DNA of 64,000 bases from Flavobacterium sp. UBA7680 (GCF_002482975.1 NZ_DLHA01000058.1:247175-311174); one strand, 5' to 3'. Positions 53,194-62,253 are shown, numbered from the stretch's first letter. Program-made: numbers and translations. The notes: generated from the sequence alone by a model not told the origin.

Positions 53194-53424
53194 TTATTCA
53201 CTATCCTCATTTTTTATGCCTTTAAGCAGCGCATAAATTGCCATTGAATGTCCTTGGCCTAAGTCAAAATCATTTTTAAGCCAGTTTACAATATCTCCAG
53301 CTTTTACTTCTGGTTTTAATTTTCCCTCGGCTGTAAAACCTTTTTGTTCAGCTAAAGTTTTAAACTCGGCTGGACCATTTCCTGTTTTTTCTTTAATTGT
53401 TTTTAGGTATCCTTGAAATGACAT
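53194..53424 (-). CDS. DUF4287 protein
   Basis: A 76-residue protein of the DUF4287 family, with the hallmark start SFQGYLKTIKEKTG and the final GHSMAIYALLKG. It is helical and probably cytoplasmic. Members are scattered in bacteria next to stress or toxin-antitoxin genes; here it stands between an orphan gene and a receiver-like gene. Function unknown. Confidence 0.8.
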   Translation of the reverse strand: MSFQGYLKTIKEKTGNGPAEFKTLAEQKGFTAEGKLKPEVKAGDIVNWLKNDFDLGQGHSMAIYALLKGIKNEDSE

Positions 53425-53486
53425 ACAATATTAATTTTAGTTAGTTAAAGTATTTGTACGAAAATACAAATAAATGTTTAATTGTT

Positions 53487-53822
53487 TTAACCTCTCAAAT
53501 GTCTAATATAATTATCAAGCAAACCCTGAATTTGCTTACTCGCAACAGGATTAGCAGAATGAACATTGAATTTTAAATTCAATAAATCTATTCCAGATTC
53601 ATAAACCAGCCATTTGGCGCAAGCGTAACCATCTTCGGCAATTTGATCATTTTCATCAAGACCTAAATCATTATCAAAACTAATTAATTCAGGAAGCCCT
53701 TTTTCAAGAATAACTTTTTTAAAATCATGAGAATTTCTAACAACAACGAAATCATCATTAGTTAGTTTTTTGTAAACCATATTTACGTCTCTAATATCGT
53801 CGAGAAAGAGTTTGTATGTCAT
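53487..53822 (-). CDS. small receiver-like protein (cyclic-phosphate processing type)
   Basis: A 111-residue stand-alone receiver-like domain of the cREC type. The start KLFLDDIRDVN has the acidic pair seen in receivers, and the phospho-acceptor-like Asp is in ISFDNDLGL (about residue 50). A two-component partner is absent here. Members are linked by sequence to cyclic-phosphate nucleotide processing rather than signalling; I cannot confirm either. Confidence 0.65.
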   Translation of the reverse strand: MTYKLFLDDIRDVNMVYKKLTNDDFVVVRNSHDFKKVILEKGLPELISFDNDLGLDENDQIAEDGYACAKWLVYESGIDLLNLKFNVHSANPVASKQIQGLLDNYIRHLRG

Positions 53823-53850
53823 TTTAAAGTTTTAAAAATTATTGAATATT

Positions 53851-53952
53851 TTGTCATTTCGACGAAGGAGAAATCGCACTAGAAGCTCGACAAAGATTGG
53901 CGATTTTCGTTGTAGACTCACGAGTGCGATTTCTCCTTCGTCGAAATGACAA
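53851..53952. repeat. long palindromic repeat, GTCATT(T/C)CGA family (copy 3)
   Basis: Arms of 30 bp that pair perfectly (53851-53880 and 53923-53952), starting TTGTCATTTCGACGAAGG. Between two minus-strand genes. Confidence 0.9.
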
Positions 53953-53957
53953 ACTTT

Positions 53958-54057
53958 ATGCAAAAACTTTGACAAAGTTCTACGCACAAAGCTTTGCGAT
54001 CTTAACGTTTTTTAAAACCACTCAAAGTCAAAAAAATCTTTGCGCACTTTGCGTTAA
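53958..54057. repeat. REP-like repeat, CGCAAAG family (degenerate copy)
   Basis: A weaker copy of the CGCAAAG family, with CAAAGCTTTGCG in the centre and TTTGCGCACTTTGCG near the end. It abuts copy 3 of the other palindrome family. Confidence 0.6.
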
Positions 54058-54081
54058 AAAATATCGGCAAAATAAAAAAAA

Positions 54082-55809
54082 CTAAAGCAATCGATAAACA
54101 GGATACTGCAAATGAGCCTTTTCATAATAAACAGAATGCTTATAAATCCAATCTAACTGCGCGTCAGGATTTTTAGCAAATTCAGCATCAGTTTGTTTTT
54201 TAGATTCTAGTTCCGCTTTTAGAGCAGGGTTTTCTTTTAAAAGATTTGCTGCAGTATCTTCAAAAATATATTCAGAATAATGTTCTTTTTGCTGCAGAAT
54301 TGGATCGAAGAAATTCCAGTTAAAGAACGAATCAACACCTTCGGGTTCAAAAGCTTCCAGAAGATATTTTACACCTTTTTGATTGGTTGGAACTACATAA
54401 TCACCTTTAGCGAAAGCCATTTTAACGATTTTAGAAGTTACTGTTGTATTTCGATGTGAATAATGCCCTTCGTAAGCTGATGGAACGGTTTTAAAATCGG
54501 CAATTCTGTAGCTTTCAACTTCAATAATCGTGTCGTTTTTAAGCTGTGTAAACGAAATATTATTGTTTTTCAAAAGATCAATAATATTCCAATAACCTCT
54601 CGGAACAATATAAGCCGTAGGAATCACAACTTCCTTAACCGATTTAAATTCTTTAATATACGGAACGTCTTTTTTATACGGTTTGTTTCGGTCGTAATAC
54701 AAACGATTTCCAGTTGTAGCATCACTTTTTTTGTAACCTGCTTCATATCCTAAAAATGAAAAAGTTGTGGCTTTTGTGCTGTCTAATTCCCATTTTAAAG
54801 TATAAGATTTTTTAGGTTGATATTGCTCAAGGTTTTTCACTCGAAGTTCTTTGATTTTCTGATAATTGGCATCGGTAAAATCCAAAGTTGATTTCATGTA
54901 TTCATACGTCATTTTTACACGTTCGGCATATTTTTTCAGCATGTGTGTTTCGACCACAAAACCAATCGTATTAAATAGGGAAGTGTAACCCGTTGTATAT
55001 CGCGGACTATCGACAAACTGCCCAAAACCTTTGTCTGGAGTATCTTTAAAAGAATCTACATAAGGCGTAGTTTCGATTTTCTTTTTCTGTAAATCTTTCA
55101 CCAAAGATGGCATCATTTCATTGTTCATAAAATCGCCCAAAACAGTTCCTAGTTTATTATGCTGTGTCATAATATAAGTCAGTTTGTATTGATAATCAGA
55201 ACCGTTGCTGACGTGATTGTCAATAAAAACATCGGCATTTATTTTTTGGAAGATTTCTACAAAACTCTTTGTATTTCTAGAGTCCGATTTCATTAAATCA
55301 CGATTCAAATCGTAGTTTCTGGCATTTCCTCTAAAACCGTAAATTTCAGGTCCGTCTTGATTCGCACGCGTTGTTGAATTACGATTTAAAGCGCCGCCAA
55401 TATTATAAACAGGAATGCAGACTAAAACGGTATTTTTTGGCGCTTTCAGTTTCCCAATCGCTAAATCTCTGTAAAATTGCATTGTGGCGTCGATTCCGTC
55501 CGGTTCTCCGGCGTGGATTCCGTTATTGACAAAAAGAACTGCCTTTGTTTTCTGAATTTTATCGAAATCAAATTCCTTGTCTGGATTAAAAGTTACCATG
55601 TGTAAAGGTTCACCAGAATCTGTTAAACCCATTTCTTTAATTTGAATCGTTGAAAAATCATTTGCTAAAAGCTTAAAATAAGCAATAGTTTCCGGATAAG
55701 AAGCCGATTGATTTCCGTTTCCTTTTTCAAAAAAGGTATCGTATTTTTTATTGTTTTGAGCAAAAATGGTAAGCGTAAAAAGTGAAATGATAATGGTAAA
55801 AAATCTCAT
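54082..55809 (-). CDS. M14 family zinc carboxypeptidase, exported
   Basis: A 575-residue exported peptidase of family M14. Signal peptide 1-17 (TIFAQ). The zinc motif HAGEPDG (His-x-x-Glu) lies near residue 97, the third ligand in VFIDNHVSNGSDY near 195, and the NYDLNRD segment carries the substrate-binding Asn-Arg. Members remove C-terminal residues from peptides. The C-terminal 200 residues are a beta domain without known motif. It stands alone between repeats. Periplasmic or cell-surface action is expected. Confidence 0.88.
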   Translation of the reverse strand: MRFFTIIISLFTLTIFAQNNKKYDTFFEKGNGNQSASYPETIAYFKLLANDFSTIQIKEMGLTDSGEPLHMVTFNPDKEFDFDKIQKTKAVLFVNNGIHAGEPDGIDATMQFYRDLAIGKLKAPKNTVLVCIPVYNIGGALNRNSTTRANQDGPEIYGFRGNARNYDLNRDLMKSDSRNTKSFVEIFQKINADVFIDNHVSNGSDYQYKLTYIMTQHNKLGTVLGDFMNNEMMPSLVKDLQKKKIETTPYVDSFKDTPDKGFGQFVDSPRYTTGYTSLFNTIGFVVETHMLKKYAERVKMTYEYMKSTLDFTDANYQKIKELRVKNLEQYQPKKSYTLKWELDSTKATTFSFLGYEAGYKKSDATTGNRLYYDRNKPYKKDVPYIKEFKSVKEVVIPTAYIVPRGYWNIIDLLKNNNISFTQLKNDTIIEVESYRIADFKTVPSAYEGHYSHRNTTVTSKIVKMAFAKGDYVVPTNQKGVKYLLEAFEPEGVDSFFNWNFFDPILQQKEHYSEYIFEDTAANLLKENPALKAELESKKQTDAEFAKNPDAQLDWIYKHSVYYEKAHLQYPVYRLL

Positions 55810-55890
55810 GATTTGGGTTTTTAATAGAAATCAAATATAGGATTTTTGTTTCAAGTTTCAGGTTTCAAGTTTGATGTACTTTGTGTTTTT

Positions 55891-56010
55891 TTAACCGCAA
55901 AGCACGCAAAGTTTTTTTATGTAGAAGGTTTGGTAAAAGCGCAAAGTTCGCAAAGCTTTGAACATAAACTTAGCGAACTTTGCGTAAACCTTTGCGCTCT
56001 TTGCGGTTAA
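55891..56010. repeat. REP-like palindromic repeat, CGCAAAG family (copy 4)
   Basis: TTAACCGCAAAG at the left, CTTTGCGGTTAA at the right, with CGCAAAGTTCGCAAAGC and its near-complement inside. Flanked on both sides by TTTCAGGTTTCAAG-type repeats (55849-55871 and 56029-56048). These extend the helicase frame falsely upstream. Confidence 0.85.
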
Positions 56011-56054
56011 AAAACTTGAAACAAAAGAAAACCTGAAACTTGAAACCTTTTAAT

Positions 56055-56062
56055 TACTTTTG
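56055..56062 (+). promoter_or_regulatory. -7 promoter element for the DEAD-box helicase
   Basis: TACTTTTG, an exact TAnnTTTG match, 5 bp before the ATG at 56067. Transcripts would be almost leaderless. Confidence 0.45.
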
Positions 56063-56066
56063 CAAA

Positions 56067-57428
56067 ATGAATAAAAAACACCATTCTAACAATATACTTT
56101 CGAATTTAGGCATTGAGAGCCTAAACGAAATGCAGGAAACAGCTCAGGACGTAATCCTGAACGATAATAATGTTTTATTACTTTCTCCAACCGGATCTGG
56201 AAAAACACTTGCTTTTTTGCTTCCTGTTTTAGAATTATTACAGCCTGAAATTTTATCGGTTCAGTGTTTAATTTTAGTTCCGTCACGCGAACTTGGACTG
56301 CAGATTGAGCAGGTTTGGAAGAAAATGGGAACGCAGTACAAAGTAAATATTTGCTACGGAGGACATTCAATCGATACCGAAATAAAAAATTTAAGCAATC
56401 CTCCGGCAGTTTTAATTGGAACGCCTGGAAGAATCGCCGATCATATTGACAGAGAAACTTTTAGAACAGATAAAATTCAAACGCTGATTTTAGATGAGTT
56501 TGATAAATCGCTTCAACTTGGGTTTCACGAGCAAATGTCTTTTATCATTGCAAGATTACCGAAAGTAAATAAAAGAGTTTTAGTTTCTGCAACGTCTGAT
56601 ATTGAGATTCCGAAATATACGCGAGTTGTAAATCCTACAGTTTTAGATTTTATTGTAGAAGAAGAGGAAAAAGCAAATCTTTCTATGAAAATGATTGTTT
56701 CTCCTTCTAAAGATAAATTAGAAAGTTTGTTTAATTTAATTTGTTCTTTAAAATCACAGTCGGCTATTATATTTTGTAACCATCGTGATGCTGCAGAACG
56801 TATCAGCGACACTTTAAACGAAAAAGGAATTTACGCTACGTATTATCACGGTGGAATGGATCAGGACGAACGGGAGCGCGCTTTGATTCAGTTTAGAAAC
56901 GGAAGTATAAGTTACCTGATCACGACAGATCTTGCTGCACGTGGATTGGATATTCCGGAAATGAAACACGTAATTCATTATCATTTGCCTTTAAAAGAAG
57001 ACGAATTTACACACCGTAACGGACGTACTGCGCGTATGCAGGCAACGGGAACGGCATATATTATTGTTCACGAAAGCGAAAAACAATTAGATTATATCGA
57101 TTATAGTATGTCTGTTTTGGATGTGAAAAATGTGACTTCTTTACCAAAGCCACCAGAATTTCAAACAATTTATATTAGCGGCGGAAAAAAGACAAAGCTG
57201 AATAAGTTTGATATTGTTGGTTTCTTTTCTCAAAAAGGAAAACTGGAAAAAGATGATTTAGGTCTTATTGAAGTAAAAGATTTTGTTTCGTTTGCAGCAG
57301 TAAAATTTGGAAAAGTAAAAGAACTTCTGAAAAATATAAAAGACGAAAAAATGAAGGGTAAAAAGTTTAAAATTGAAGTTGCCCGAAATGTCATAAAGAA
57401 AGAAGAGGAGAAAAATAAGAAATTTTAG
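56067..57428 (+). CDS. DEAD-box RNA helicase with DbpA-type RNA-binding domain
   Basis: A 453-residue RNA helicase. Motif I SPTGSGKT, motif Ib GTPGR, motif II LDEFDKS (Asp-Glu-Phe-Asp in place of DEAD), motif III SATSD, motif VI HRNGRTAR are all visible. The C-terminal 75 residues match the DbpA RNA-binding domain (FDIVGFFSQKGKLEKDDLG and KGKKFKIEVA), which targets the peptidyl-transferase region of 23S rRNA in E. coli DbpA. I start at the second Met at 56067; the first lies within a repeat. Ribosome assembly is the inferred role. Confidence 0.92.
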   Translation: MNKKHHSNNILSNLGIESLNEMQETAQDVILNDNNVLLLSPTGSGKTLAFLLPVLELLQPEILSVQCLILVPSRELGLQIEQVWKKMGTQYKVNICYGGHSIDTEIKNLSNPPAVLIGTPGRIADHIDRETFRTDKIQTLILDEFDKSLQLGFHEQMSFIIARLPKVNKRVLVSATSDIEIPKYTRVVNPTVLDFIVEEEEKANLSMKMIVSPSKDKLESLFNLICSLKSQSAIIFCNHRDAAERISDTLNEKGIYATYYHGGMDQDERERALIQFRNGSISYLITTDLAARGLDIPEMKHVIHYHLPLKEDEFTHRNGRTARMQATGTAYIIVHESEKQLDYIDYSMSVLDVKNVTSLPKPPEFQTIYISGGKKTKLNKFDIVGFFSQKGKLEKDDLGLIEVKDFVSFAAVKFGKVKELLKNIKDEKMKGKKFKIEVARNVIKKEEEKNKKF

Positions 57429-57605
57429 GCTTTTTGAGATAGTTTTAGAGAGTTAGAATTGTATTTATGCTTCTGTATATCAGGTTTTTATTGTTTATTG
57501 AACAACATTAACAATTTTGTGTTAAAAAAATAATGAATTGATAGCTGTTTTTTCAATATTTCTGTGTTTTTTTGTTGCAGTAAAATTGTAAACCCCAAAT
57601 CCACT

Positions 57606-58052
57606 ATGAAAAAGATTATTACCATTGCCATTTTGTTCTTTAGTTTTGTTTCGTTTGCACAAATTAAAGTTATTGAAACAGTTCCTGTAGAGAAATTAGG
57701 AAAAGTAAATAACAACTACATTCAGAAAATTGGAGACGAGTATACTGTATACTACACAAGTATTTTAAACGATGATGATTCTTCTCCGTTGAGAAAATTT
57801 TCTTTTAAAAACGTTAATAATGATTATACTAACCTATATAACATTATTATTGGCGGTTTTACAGCGAGTCCGTTATATGACATTAAATTAGAGTTACCAA
57901 ATAACTACATTTGGTTACACTACACAGGAAATGTTGTTCCAGACAAAGCTACAGTTCAATTTATGGTTTCAAGCAAAGATAGAGATGCAGCAACAAACAG
58001 CGTTTCTGAGCCATTAGTTAAAGATCAAATCAGCAAATTATTCCAAAAATAA
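57606..58052 (+). CDS. small exported protein of unknown function
   Basis: A 148-residue exported protein: signal peptide 1-19 (VSFAQ), then an Asn/Tyr/Asp-rich beta-type domain. No lipobox or known motif. The start at 57606 begins the signal; the longer frame is unlikely. A variant -7 box (TAAAATTG, 57581-57588) lies upstream and a good terminator follows. Single-gene unit. Function unknown. Confidence 0.7.
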   Translation: MKKIITIAILFFSFVSFAQIKVIETVPVEKLGKVNNNYIQKIGDEYTVYYTSILNDDDSSPLRKFSFKNVNNDYTNLYNIIIGGFTASPLYDIKLELPNNYIWLHYTGNVVPDKATVQFMVSSKDRDAATNSVSEPLVKDQISKLFQK

Positions 58053-58077
58053 TTTGTTGTCAAAAACAATATATTTA

Positions 58078-58112
58078 AAAAGGCCGTTCAGTTTTTGAAC
58101 GGCCTTTTTTTT
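58078..58112 (+). terminator. terminator after the small exported protein
   Basis: Stem AGGCCGTTCA / TGAACGGCCT with a short loop, then eight T residues. Confidence 0.88.
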
Positions 58113-58150
58113 GTTTCAGAATTCAGGGTTGCTTAGCGTTGTCTTGATTT

Positions 58151-58271
58151 TAACCGCAAAGCACGCAAAGTTTTTTTTAAATTTAAGGCTTTCTAAAAAG
58201 CGCAAAGTTCGCAAAGCTTTGTGGAAAAAACTTTGCGAACTTTGCGTTAACTTTTGCGTGCTTTGCGGTTA
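58151..58271. repeat. REP-like palindromic repeat, CGCAAAG family (copy 5)
   Basis: TAACCGCAAAGCACGCAAAG at the left and its complement at the right, inner hairpin CGCAAAGTTCGCAAAG / CTTTGCGAACTTTGCG. A CTAAG-type repeat follows at 58292-58326. No gene lies in this 276-bp gap. Confidence 0.85.
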
Positions 58272-58328
58272 GATCACTTAGTATTCAAAAAAACTTAGAA
58301 TCTCAGTATCTTAGAACCTTAGCAACTT

Positions 58329-58907
58329 TTAAATTTTCTTAACGTACTGTGTAATAATAACAATTTGCTGTCCATCGACTTTTCCTTCAATGTATTCAGC
58401 GTTTTCGTGGTCTAGACGAATGTTTCTTACGGCAGTTCCTTGTTTGGCAACCATACTTGATCCTTTTACTTTAAGATCTTTAATTAATACAACAGAATCT
58501 CCGTGTTGTAAAACAACGCCATTACTATCGCGGTGAACCAGTTTATTTTCGTCATCTTCGCCTTCGCCTGTTGCTTGTGCCCAAGCTAGTGTATCTTCGT
58601 CTAAATACATCATATCCAGTAATTCCTGAGGCCAGCCGGCAGAACGTAAACGATTTAACATTCTCCAGGCTACAACCTGAACAGGAACGTTTTCATTCCA
58701 CATACTGTCGTTTAGACATCTCCAGTGATTTAAATCAACATTATCAGGATTTTCAATTTGGTCAATACACGTGTTACAAGCTAATATAGCTTCATCAATG
58801 CCGCCTTTTTGAGTTGGTAATACTTGATATACTTTTAGGTTTTCTTCGGCGCCGCAAAGTTCACATTTAGATCCGCTTCGTTTGCTTAATTCTCTTTCGA
58901 TGCTCAT
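58329..58907 (-). CDS. PhnA family protein
   Basis: A 192-residue cytoplasmic protein of the PhnA (YjdM) family. The N-terminal zinc ribbon is intact: Cys15, Cys18, Cys44, Cys47. The C-terminal domain has the family pattern GDSVVLIKDLKVKGSSMVAKQGTAVRNI (KDLKVKG and GTAVRNI). The name comes from the E. coli phosphonate operon, but there is no phosphonate gene nearby and the family's function is unsettled. Confidence 0.9.
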   Translation of the reverse strand: MSIERELSKRSGSKCELCGAEENLKVYQVLPTQKGGIDEAILACNTCIDQIENPDNVDLNHWRCLNDSMWNENVPVQVVAWRMLNRLRSAGWPQELLDMMYLDEDTLAWAQATGEGEDDENKLVHRDSNGVVLQHGDSVVLIKDLKVKGSSMVAKQGTAVRNIRLDHENAEYIEGKVDGQQIVIITQYVKKI

Positions 58908-59005
58908 TATTTATTTTTTGTTTTAAAAATGCGAAATTACTTATAATTTGCTTCGTTTGCAAGTTTATGGATTTTGGTGTTTATTATTCTAATGATTAAA
59001 ATAAA

Positions 59006-59656
59006 TTACTTCAGAAGATAATATAATAGCCATAAAATAGAAAAAATAATTCCTATTATTAAAATTCTGTTTCCATGTTTTCGGTCTTCTTTTGAATATG
59101 CATAAACTCGATTTCCATTTGGAAGTGTTTTTTTATAAGTTAACAGATGCCACCCAATAAATAATGCCCATATCCCTCCAAAAAATGCAGAAATATATCC
59201 CAAGATTAAAAAACCTTTATGATTTTCTTCTGGTTTAGATAGTTCTAATATCCTTTGTTCTTCAATCTTTTTGATTCTTTCTTCGCTAATATCTATGCCT
59301 TTTTCTTTTAGAAGTTTTTTTGCAAGAGTAACATCAAATTTGTTCCATTCGTCACTTTTTGAAACTACCTCTATTAATTCCTCGTCTGAAAAAGTAAAAA
59401 GATAATAGTCTTTTTCAATTTCATTTATCTCTTTTTCAGATTTTTTAAGTAATATTTCGTTGGCTTTTTTAAAGTCTTCTTTCTTAATTTTTAAACAATA
59501 CTCTGTACCAAAACCGTTATTTGCAAAAGTCGGATCAAAACTTAATGAGTTGTTTTCTAAAAGATATTCAATATTCGTTTCTTTTAGTATTTGCCCAAGT
59601 TCTTCCGCAGAATGTTTATCGTTAAATTTTTCAAAAGTTATAAATTCTTCTGTCAT
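59006..59656 (-). CDS. DUF2007-like membrane protein
   Basis: A 216-residue protein. The N-terminal half is soluble with a DUF2007-like look (FNDKHSAEELGQILKETNIEYLLENN), thought to sense a signal. A helical region follows, then two membrane helices near the C-terminus (about 147-165 and 195-213). It lies 15 bp downstream of coaD on the same strand. Its partner is unknown. The domain call is moderate. Confidence 0.6.
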   Translation of the reverse strand: MTEEFITFEKFNDKHSAEELGQILKETNIEYLLENNSLSFDPTFANNGFGTEYCLKIKKEDFKKANEILLKKSEKEINEIEKDYYLFTFSDEELIEVVSKSDEWNKFDVTLAKKLLKEKGIDISEERIKKIEEQRILELSKPEENHKGFLILGYISAFFGGIWALFIGWHLLTYKKTLPNGNRVYAYSKEDRKHGNRILIIGIIFSILWLLYYLLK

Positions 59657-59671
59657 AAATGTGTTTCTTCT

Positions 59672-60130
59672 TTATTTCTGTACTCTAACCGCATCCGGAA
59701 CCAATAATTCATATTCACCGCCATTTCGTAATACATCACGAACAATACTCGAACTGATATAAGACGTTTTTGCAGCAGTTAATAAAAACACCGTTTCGAT
59801 TTTAGAAAGACGTCTGTTCGTGTGTGCAATGGCTTTTTCGAATTCGAAATCGGCAGGGTTGCGCAAACCTCTTAAAATGAAATTTGCTTTTAGTTTTTTG
59901 GCTAAATCTATGGTTAATCCTTCATAAGTGATTACTGAAATTTTTGGTTCATCTTTAAAAGTTTCTTCAATAAAGCGTTTTCTTTCTTCAAGTGAAAACA
60001 TGTATTTTTTTTCGGCGTTGACACCAATGGCAATTACGATTTCATCAAATAAAGAAATTCCTCTTTTGATAATATCTTCGTGTCCAAGTGTAATAGGGTC
60101 AAATGATCCGGGAAATATTGCTTTTCTCAT
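59672..60130 (-). CDS. coaD: phosphopantetheine adenylyltransferase
   Basis: A 152-residue enzyme in coenzyme A synthesis. The nucleotidyltransferase motif is GSFDPITLGHEDI (TxGH), the second ISSSIVRDV. Full length for CoaD (about 160). It is followed by the DUF2007-like gene and preceded by repeats. Confidence 0.95.
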   Translation of the reverse strand: MRKAIFPGSFDPITLGHEDIIKRGISLFDEIVIAIGVNAEKKYMFSLEERKRFIEETFKDEPKISVITYEGLTIDLAKKLKANFILRGLRNPADFEFEKAIAHTNRRLSKIETVFLLTAAKTSYISSSIVRDVLRNGGEYELLVPDAVRVQK

Positions 60131-60136
60131 TTTTTT

Positions 60137-60171
60137 GAGGTTCTAAGGTTCTGAGATGCTAAGATTCTAAG
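60137..60171. repeat. CTAAG heptad repeat between coaD and yetF2
   Basis: GAGGTTCTAAGGTTCTGAGA then TGCTAAGATTCTAAG. Further copies at 60912-60946 and 61017-61047. Confidence 0.6.
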
Positions 60172-60212
60172 TTTTCGTTGGATTGTGCTGAATCTTAGTT
60201 TTGAGTTTATTT

Positions 60213-60905
60213 TTATGTGATTCTAAGCGTTTTTATAGCCGAAACCCATTCGTCTTTTTTACAGATTTCGCAGTTTGTGGTTCCTTTTTGAACTTCTTGT
60301 GTGTGACCACAGAAAGTACAGGCGTAAATTCCGTTTGTTGGAATTATTTTATTTTTTTTATTGAACAAAGCCGGTAAAATAGGTAAGCCGTATTTTACAT
60401 CTTTGTCTTCGTAGAAAAACACACTTATTTCGCCGCTTGGTTCAATAAAAGCATGTTTTACCTGTCCTAAATGTTCGATTGATTTTACGCGAAGTTCTGA
60501 GAAAAATTCGTCTTGTGCCAAAGTTTCTTTTTTAAAACTCGATACAGAAAATTTTCCGTCGTTAATTAAACATTCAGTTTTGCCTTCTATAAACTCTTCA
60601 AATTTTTTGCTTTTTCCGGTAAGCCATGTTACAGAACGATACAGAATGATAATAACTAAAAATACAATTGCTGCAGGGGCAATTCCAACATCTTCATAAA
60701 ACATTGGGTCGCCAGCAGCAGAACCTAATGCAATGATGATTACGGTTTCGAAAATCGATAATTGTTTTACACCTCTTTTACCAGCCAATTTTAACGTTAG
60801 CAGTAAAATCGTGAACATTACTGTCGAACGAAATATTACTTCCAAAAGAAAAACTTGTGGAAGTTCATTAAAAAATAGTCTATTCCATTCGAAGATTTCT
60901 TTCAT
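60213..60905 (-). CDS. YetF-type (DUF421) membrane protein with C-terminal zinc ribbon
   Basis: A 230-residue membrane protein with three helices (about 18-40, 48-63, 77-95), the YetF cytoplasmic domain with the short KQLSIFETVIIIALG start and ECLINDGKF core, and an extra C-terminal domain with four cysteines: Cys196, Cys199, Cys212, Cys215, spaced like a rubredoxin or zinc ribbon. The first YetF protein in the window (4.3 kb) lacks this domain. The extra domain suggests a metal-binding or redox-sensing addition; function unknown. Confidence 0.8.
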   Translation of the reverse strand: MKEIFEWNRLFFNELPQVFLLEVIFRSTVMFTILLLTLKLAGKRGVKQLSIFETVIIIALGSAAGDPMFYEDVGIAPAAIVFLVIIILYRSVTWLTGKSKKFEEFIEGKTECLINDGKFSVSSFKKETLAQDEFFSELRVKSIEHLGQVKHAFIEPSGEISVFFYEDKDVKYGLPILPALFNKKNKIIPTNGIYACTFCGHTQEVQKGTTNCEICKKDEWVSAIKTLRIT

Positions 60906-61007
60906 TTTTTTAGGTGCTAAGGTTCTGAGATTCTAAGTTACTAAGTTTTTTGGAGATTTCTTGAGAAGGACTTCGACTTCGCTCAGTCTGACAGTTGTAT
61001 AAATTAA

Positions 61008-61047
61008 AAAAAATAAAGGTGCTAAGATCTTAGAAACTTAGCACCTT
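61008..61047 (-). terminator. terminator of ddl
   Basis: Stem AAGGTGCTAAG / CTTAGCACCTT (61016-61026 and 61037-61047), followed on the minus strand by a U-rich run. Built from CTAAG-type repeat units. Confidence 0.65.
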
Positions 61048-61060
61048 ACTATCTTAGGAA

Positions 61061-62032
61061 CTATGCCAAAGCCAGTTCAATCGCATTTGTAAATAATTCT
61101 TCCAGAGAAATTCCGGCTGCTTTTGCTTGCTGCGGAATCAAACTTTCGGTTGTTAAACCCGGAATGGTGTTCATTTCCAACATGTATGGTTCGTTGTCTA
61201 CAATGATGAATTCACTTCTTGAGAATCCTTTCATTTTTAAAACTTCGTAGGCACGTTTTGCTGTTTCTCCCACTTTTTTTGTCAGTTCGTCAGAGATTCT
61301 GGCTGGTGTGATTTCTTGTGATTTACCTTCGTATTTAGCTTCATAATCGAAGAAATCATTGTCAGATACAATTTCGGTAATTGGTAAAACGATAACTTCT
61401 CCTTTGTAATTAATTACGCCCACAGAAACTTCGGTTCCATCAAGAAAACTTTCTATGATAATTTCGTTGTCTTCTTTATAAGCTACTTCAATTGCAATTG
61501 GAAGTTCGGCTTCCGTTTTTACTTTTGAGATTCCGAAACTTGAACCCGCTTTGTTTGGTTTTACGAAACATGGTAAACCAACTTTTTTAACGATTTCCTG
61601 CGTATTGATTTCGTCGCCTTTATTTAAGTAATAAGAAATAGCGGTTTTGATTCCGTATGGTTTTAAAACAGATAATAAATCTCTTTTATTGAATGTCAAT
61701 GCCGATTGGTAATAATCGCAAGACGATTGCGGAATGCCTAATAATTCAAAATAAGCCTGCATTAATCCATCTTCGCCCGGAGTTCCGTGAATGGCATTGA
61801 AAACGCAGTCAAATGTGATTTTTTCTCCATTTACCGTTACAGAAAAATCATTTCTGTCAATTGGGAATTCGGCGTCGTTTGCGTCTACATAAACCCATTT
61901 TTCTTTAAAAATATGAACTCGGAATCCGTTGTATTTTGTTTTGTCAAGATATTGGTACACAACGTTTCCGCTGATAAGCGAGATTTTATATTCGCTTGAA
62001 TATCCGCCCATGATGATGGCAATGTTTTTCAT
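61061..62032 (-). CDS. ddl: D-alanine--D-alanine ligase
   Basis: A 323-residue ATP-grasp ligase for peptidoglycan precursors. N-terminal GGYSSEYKISLISG, ATP-binding PNKAGSSFGISKV, and the metal site LEMNTIPGLTTESL are all typical. Length is normal. It diverges from the PASTA-rluD pair. A repeat of CCACGAATTTCACG type lies upstream (62091-62120). Confidence 0.95.
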   Translation of the reverse strand: MKNIAIIMGGYSSEYKISLISGNVVYQYLDKTKYNGFRVHIFKEKWVYVDANDAEFPIDRNDFSVTVNGEKITFDCVFNAIHGTPGEDGLMQAYFELLGIPQSSCDYYQSALTFNKRDLLSVLKPYGIKTAISYYLNKGDEINTQEIVKKVGLPCFVKPNKAGSSFGISKVKTEAELPIAIEVAYKEDNEIIIESFLDGTEVSVGVINYKGEVIVLPITEIVSDNDFFDYEAKYEGKSQEITPARISDELTKKVGETAKRAYEVLKMKGFSRSEFIIVDNEPYMLEMNTIPGLTTESLIPQQAKAAGISLEELFTNAIELALA

Positions 62033-62253
62033 TTATATGTTTTGTTTTATATTTTGTTTCAGGTTTTCTTTGTTTCAGGTTTCAGGTTTTTCGCCACGAA
62101 TTTCACGAATTTTCACGAATTATTTTTTTGAAATCTGTTTGAATCTGTAAAATCTGTGTGCCAATTACATCCAGCATTCACTAGGCTTATACACCTAATT
62201 GAGGAGTTTATTGTTTTAAACAAAATTATCATTTTTTTTGAAATGAAATACTT

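Noticed and set aside
53897..54085. Open frame between the receiver-like gene and the M14 peptidase
   Set aside because: It covers two repeat elements and has no coding character.
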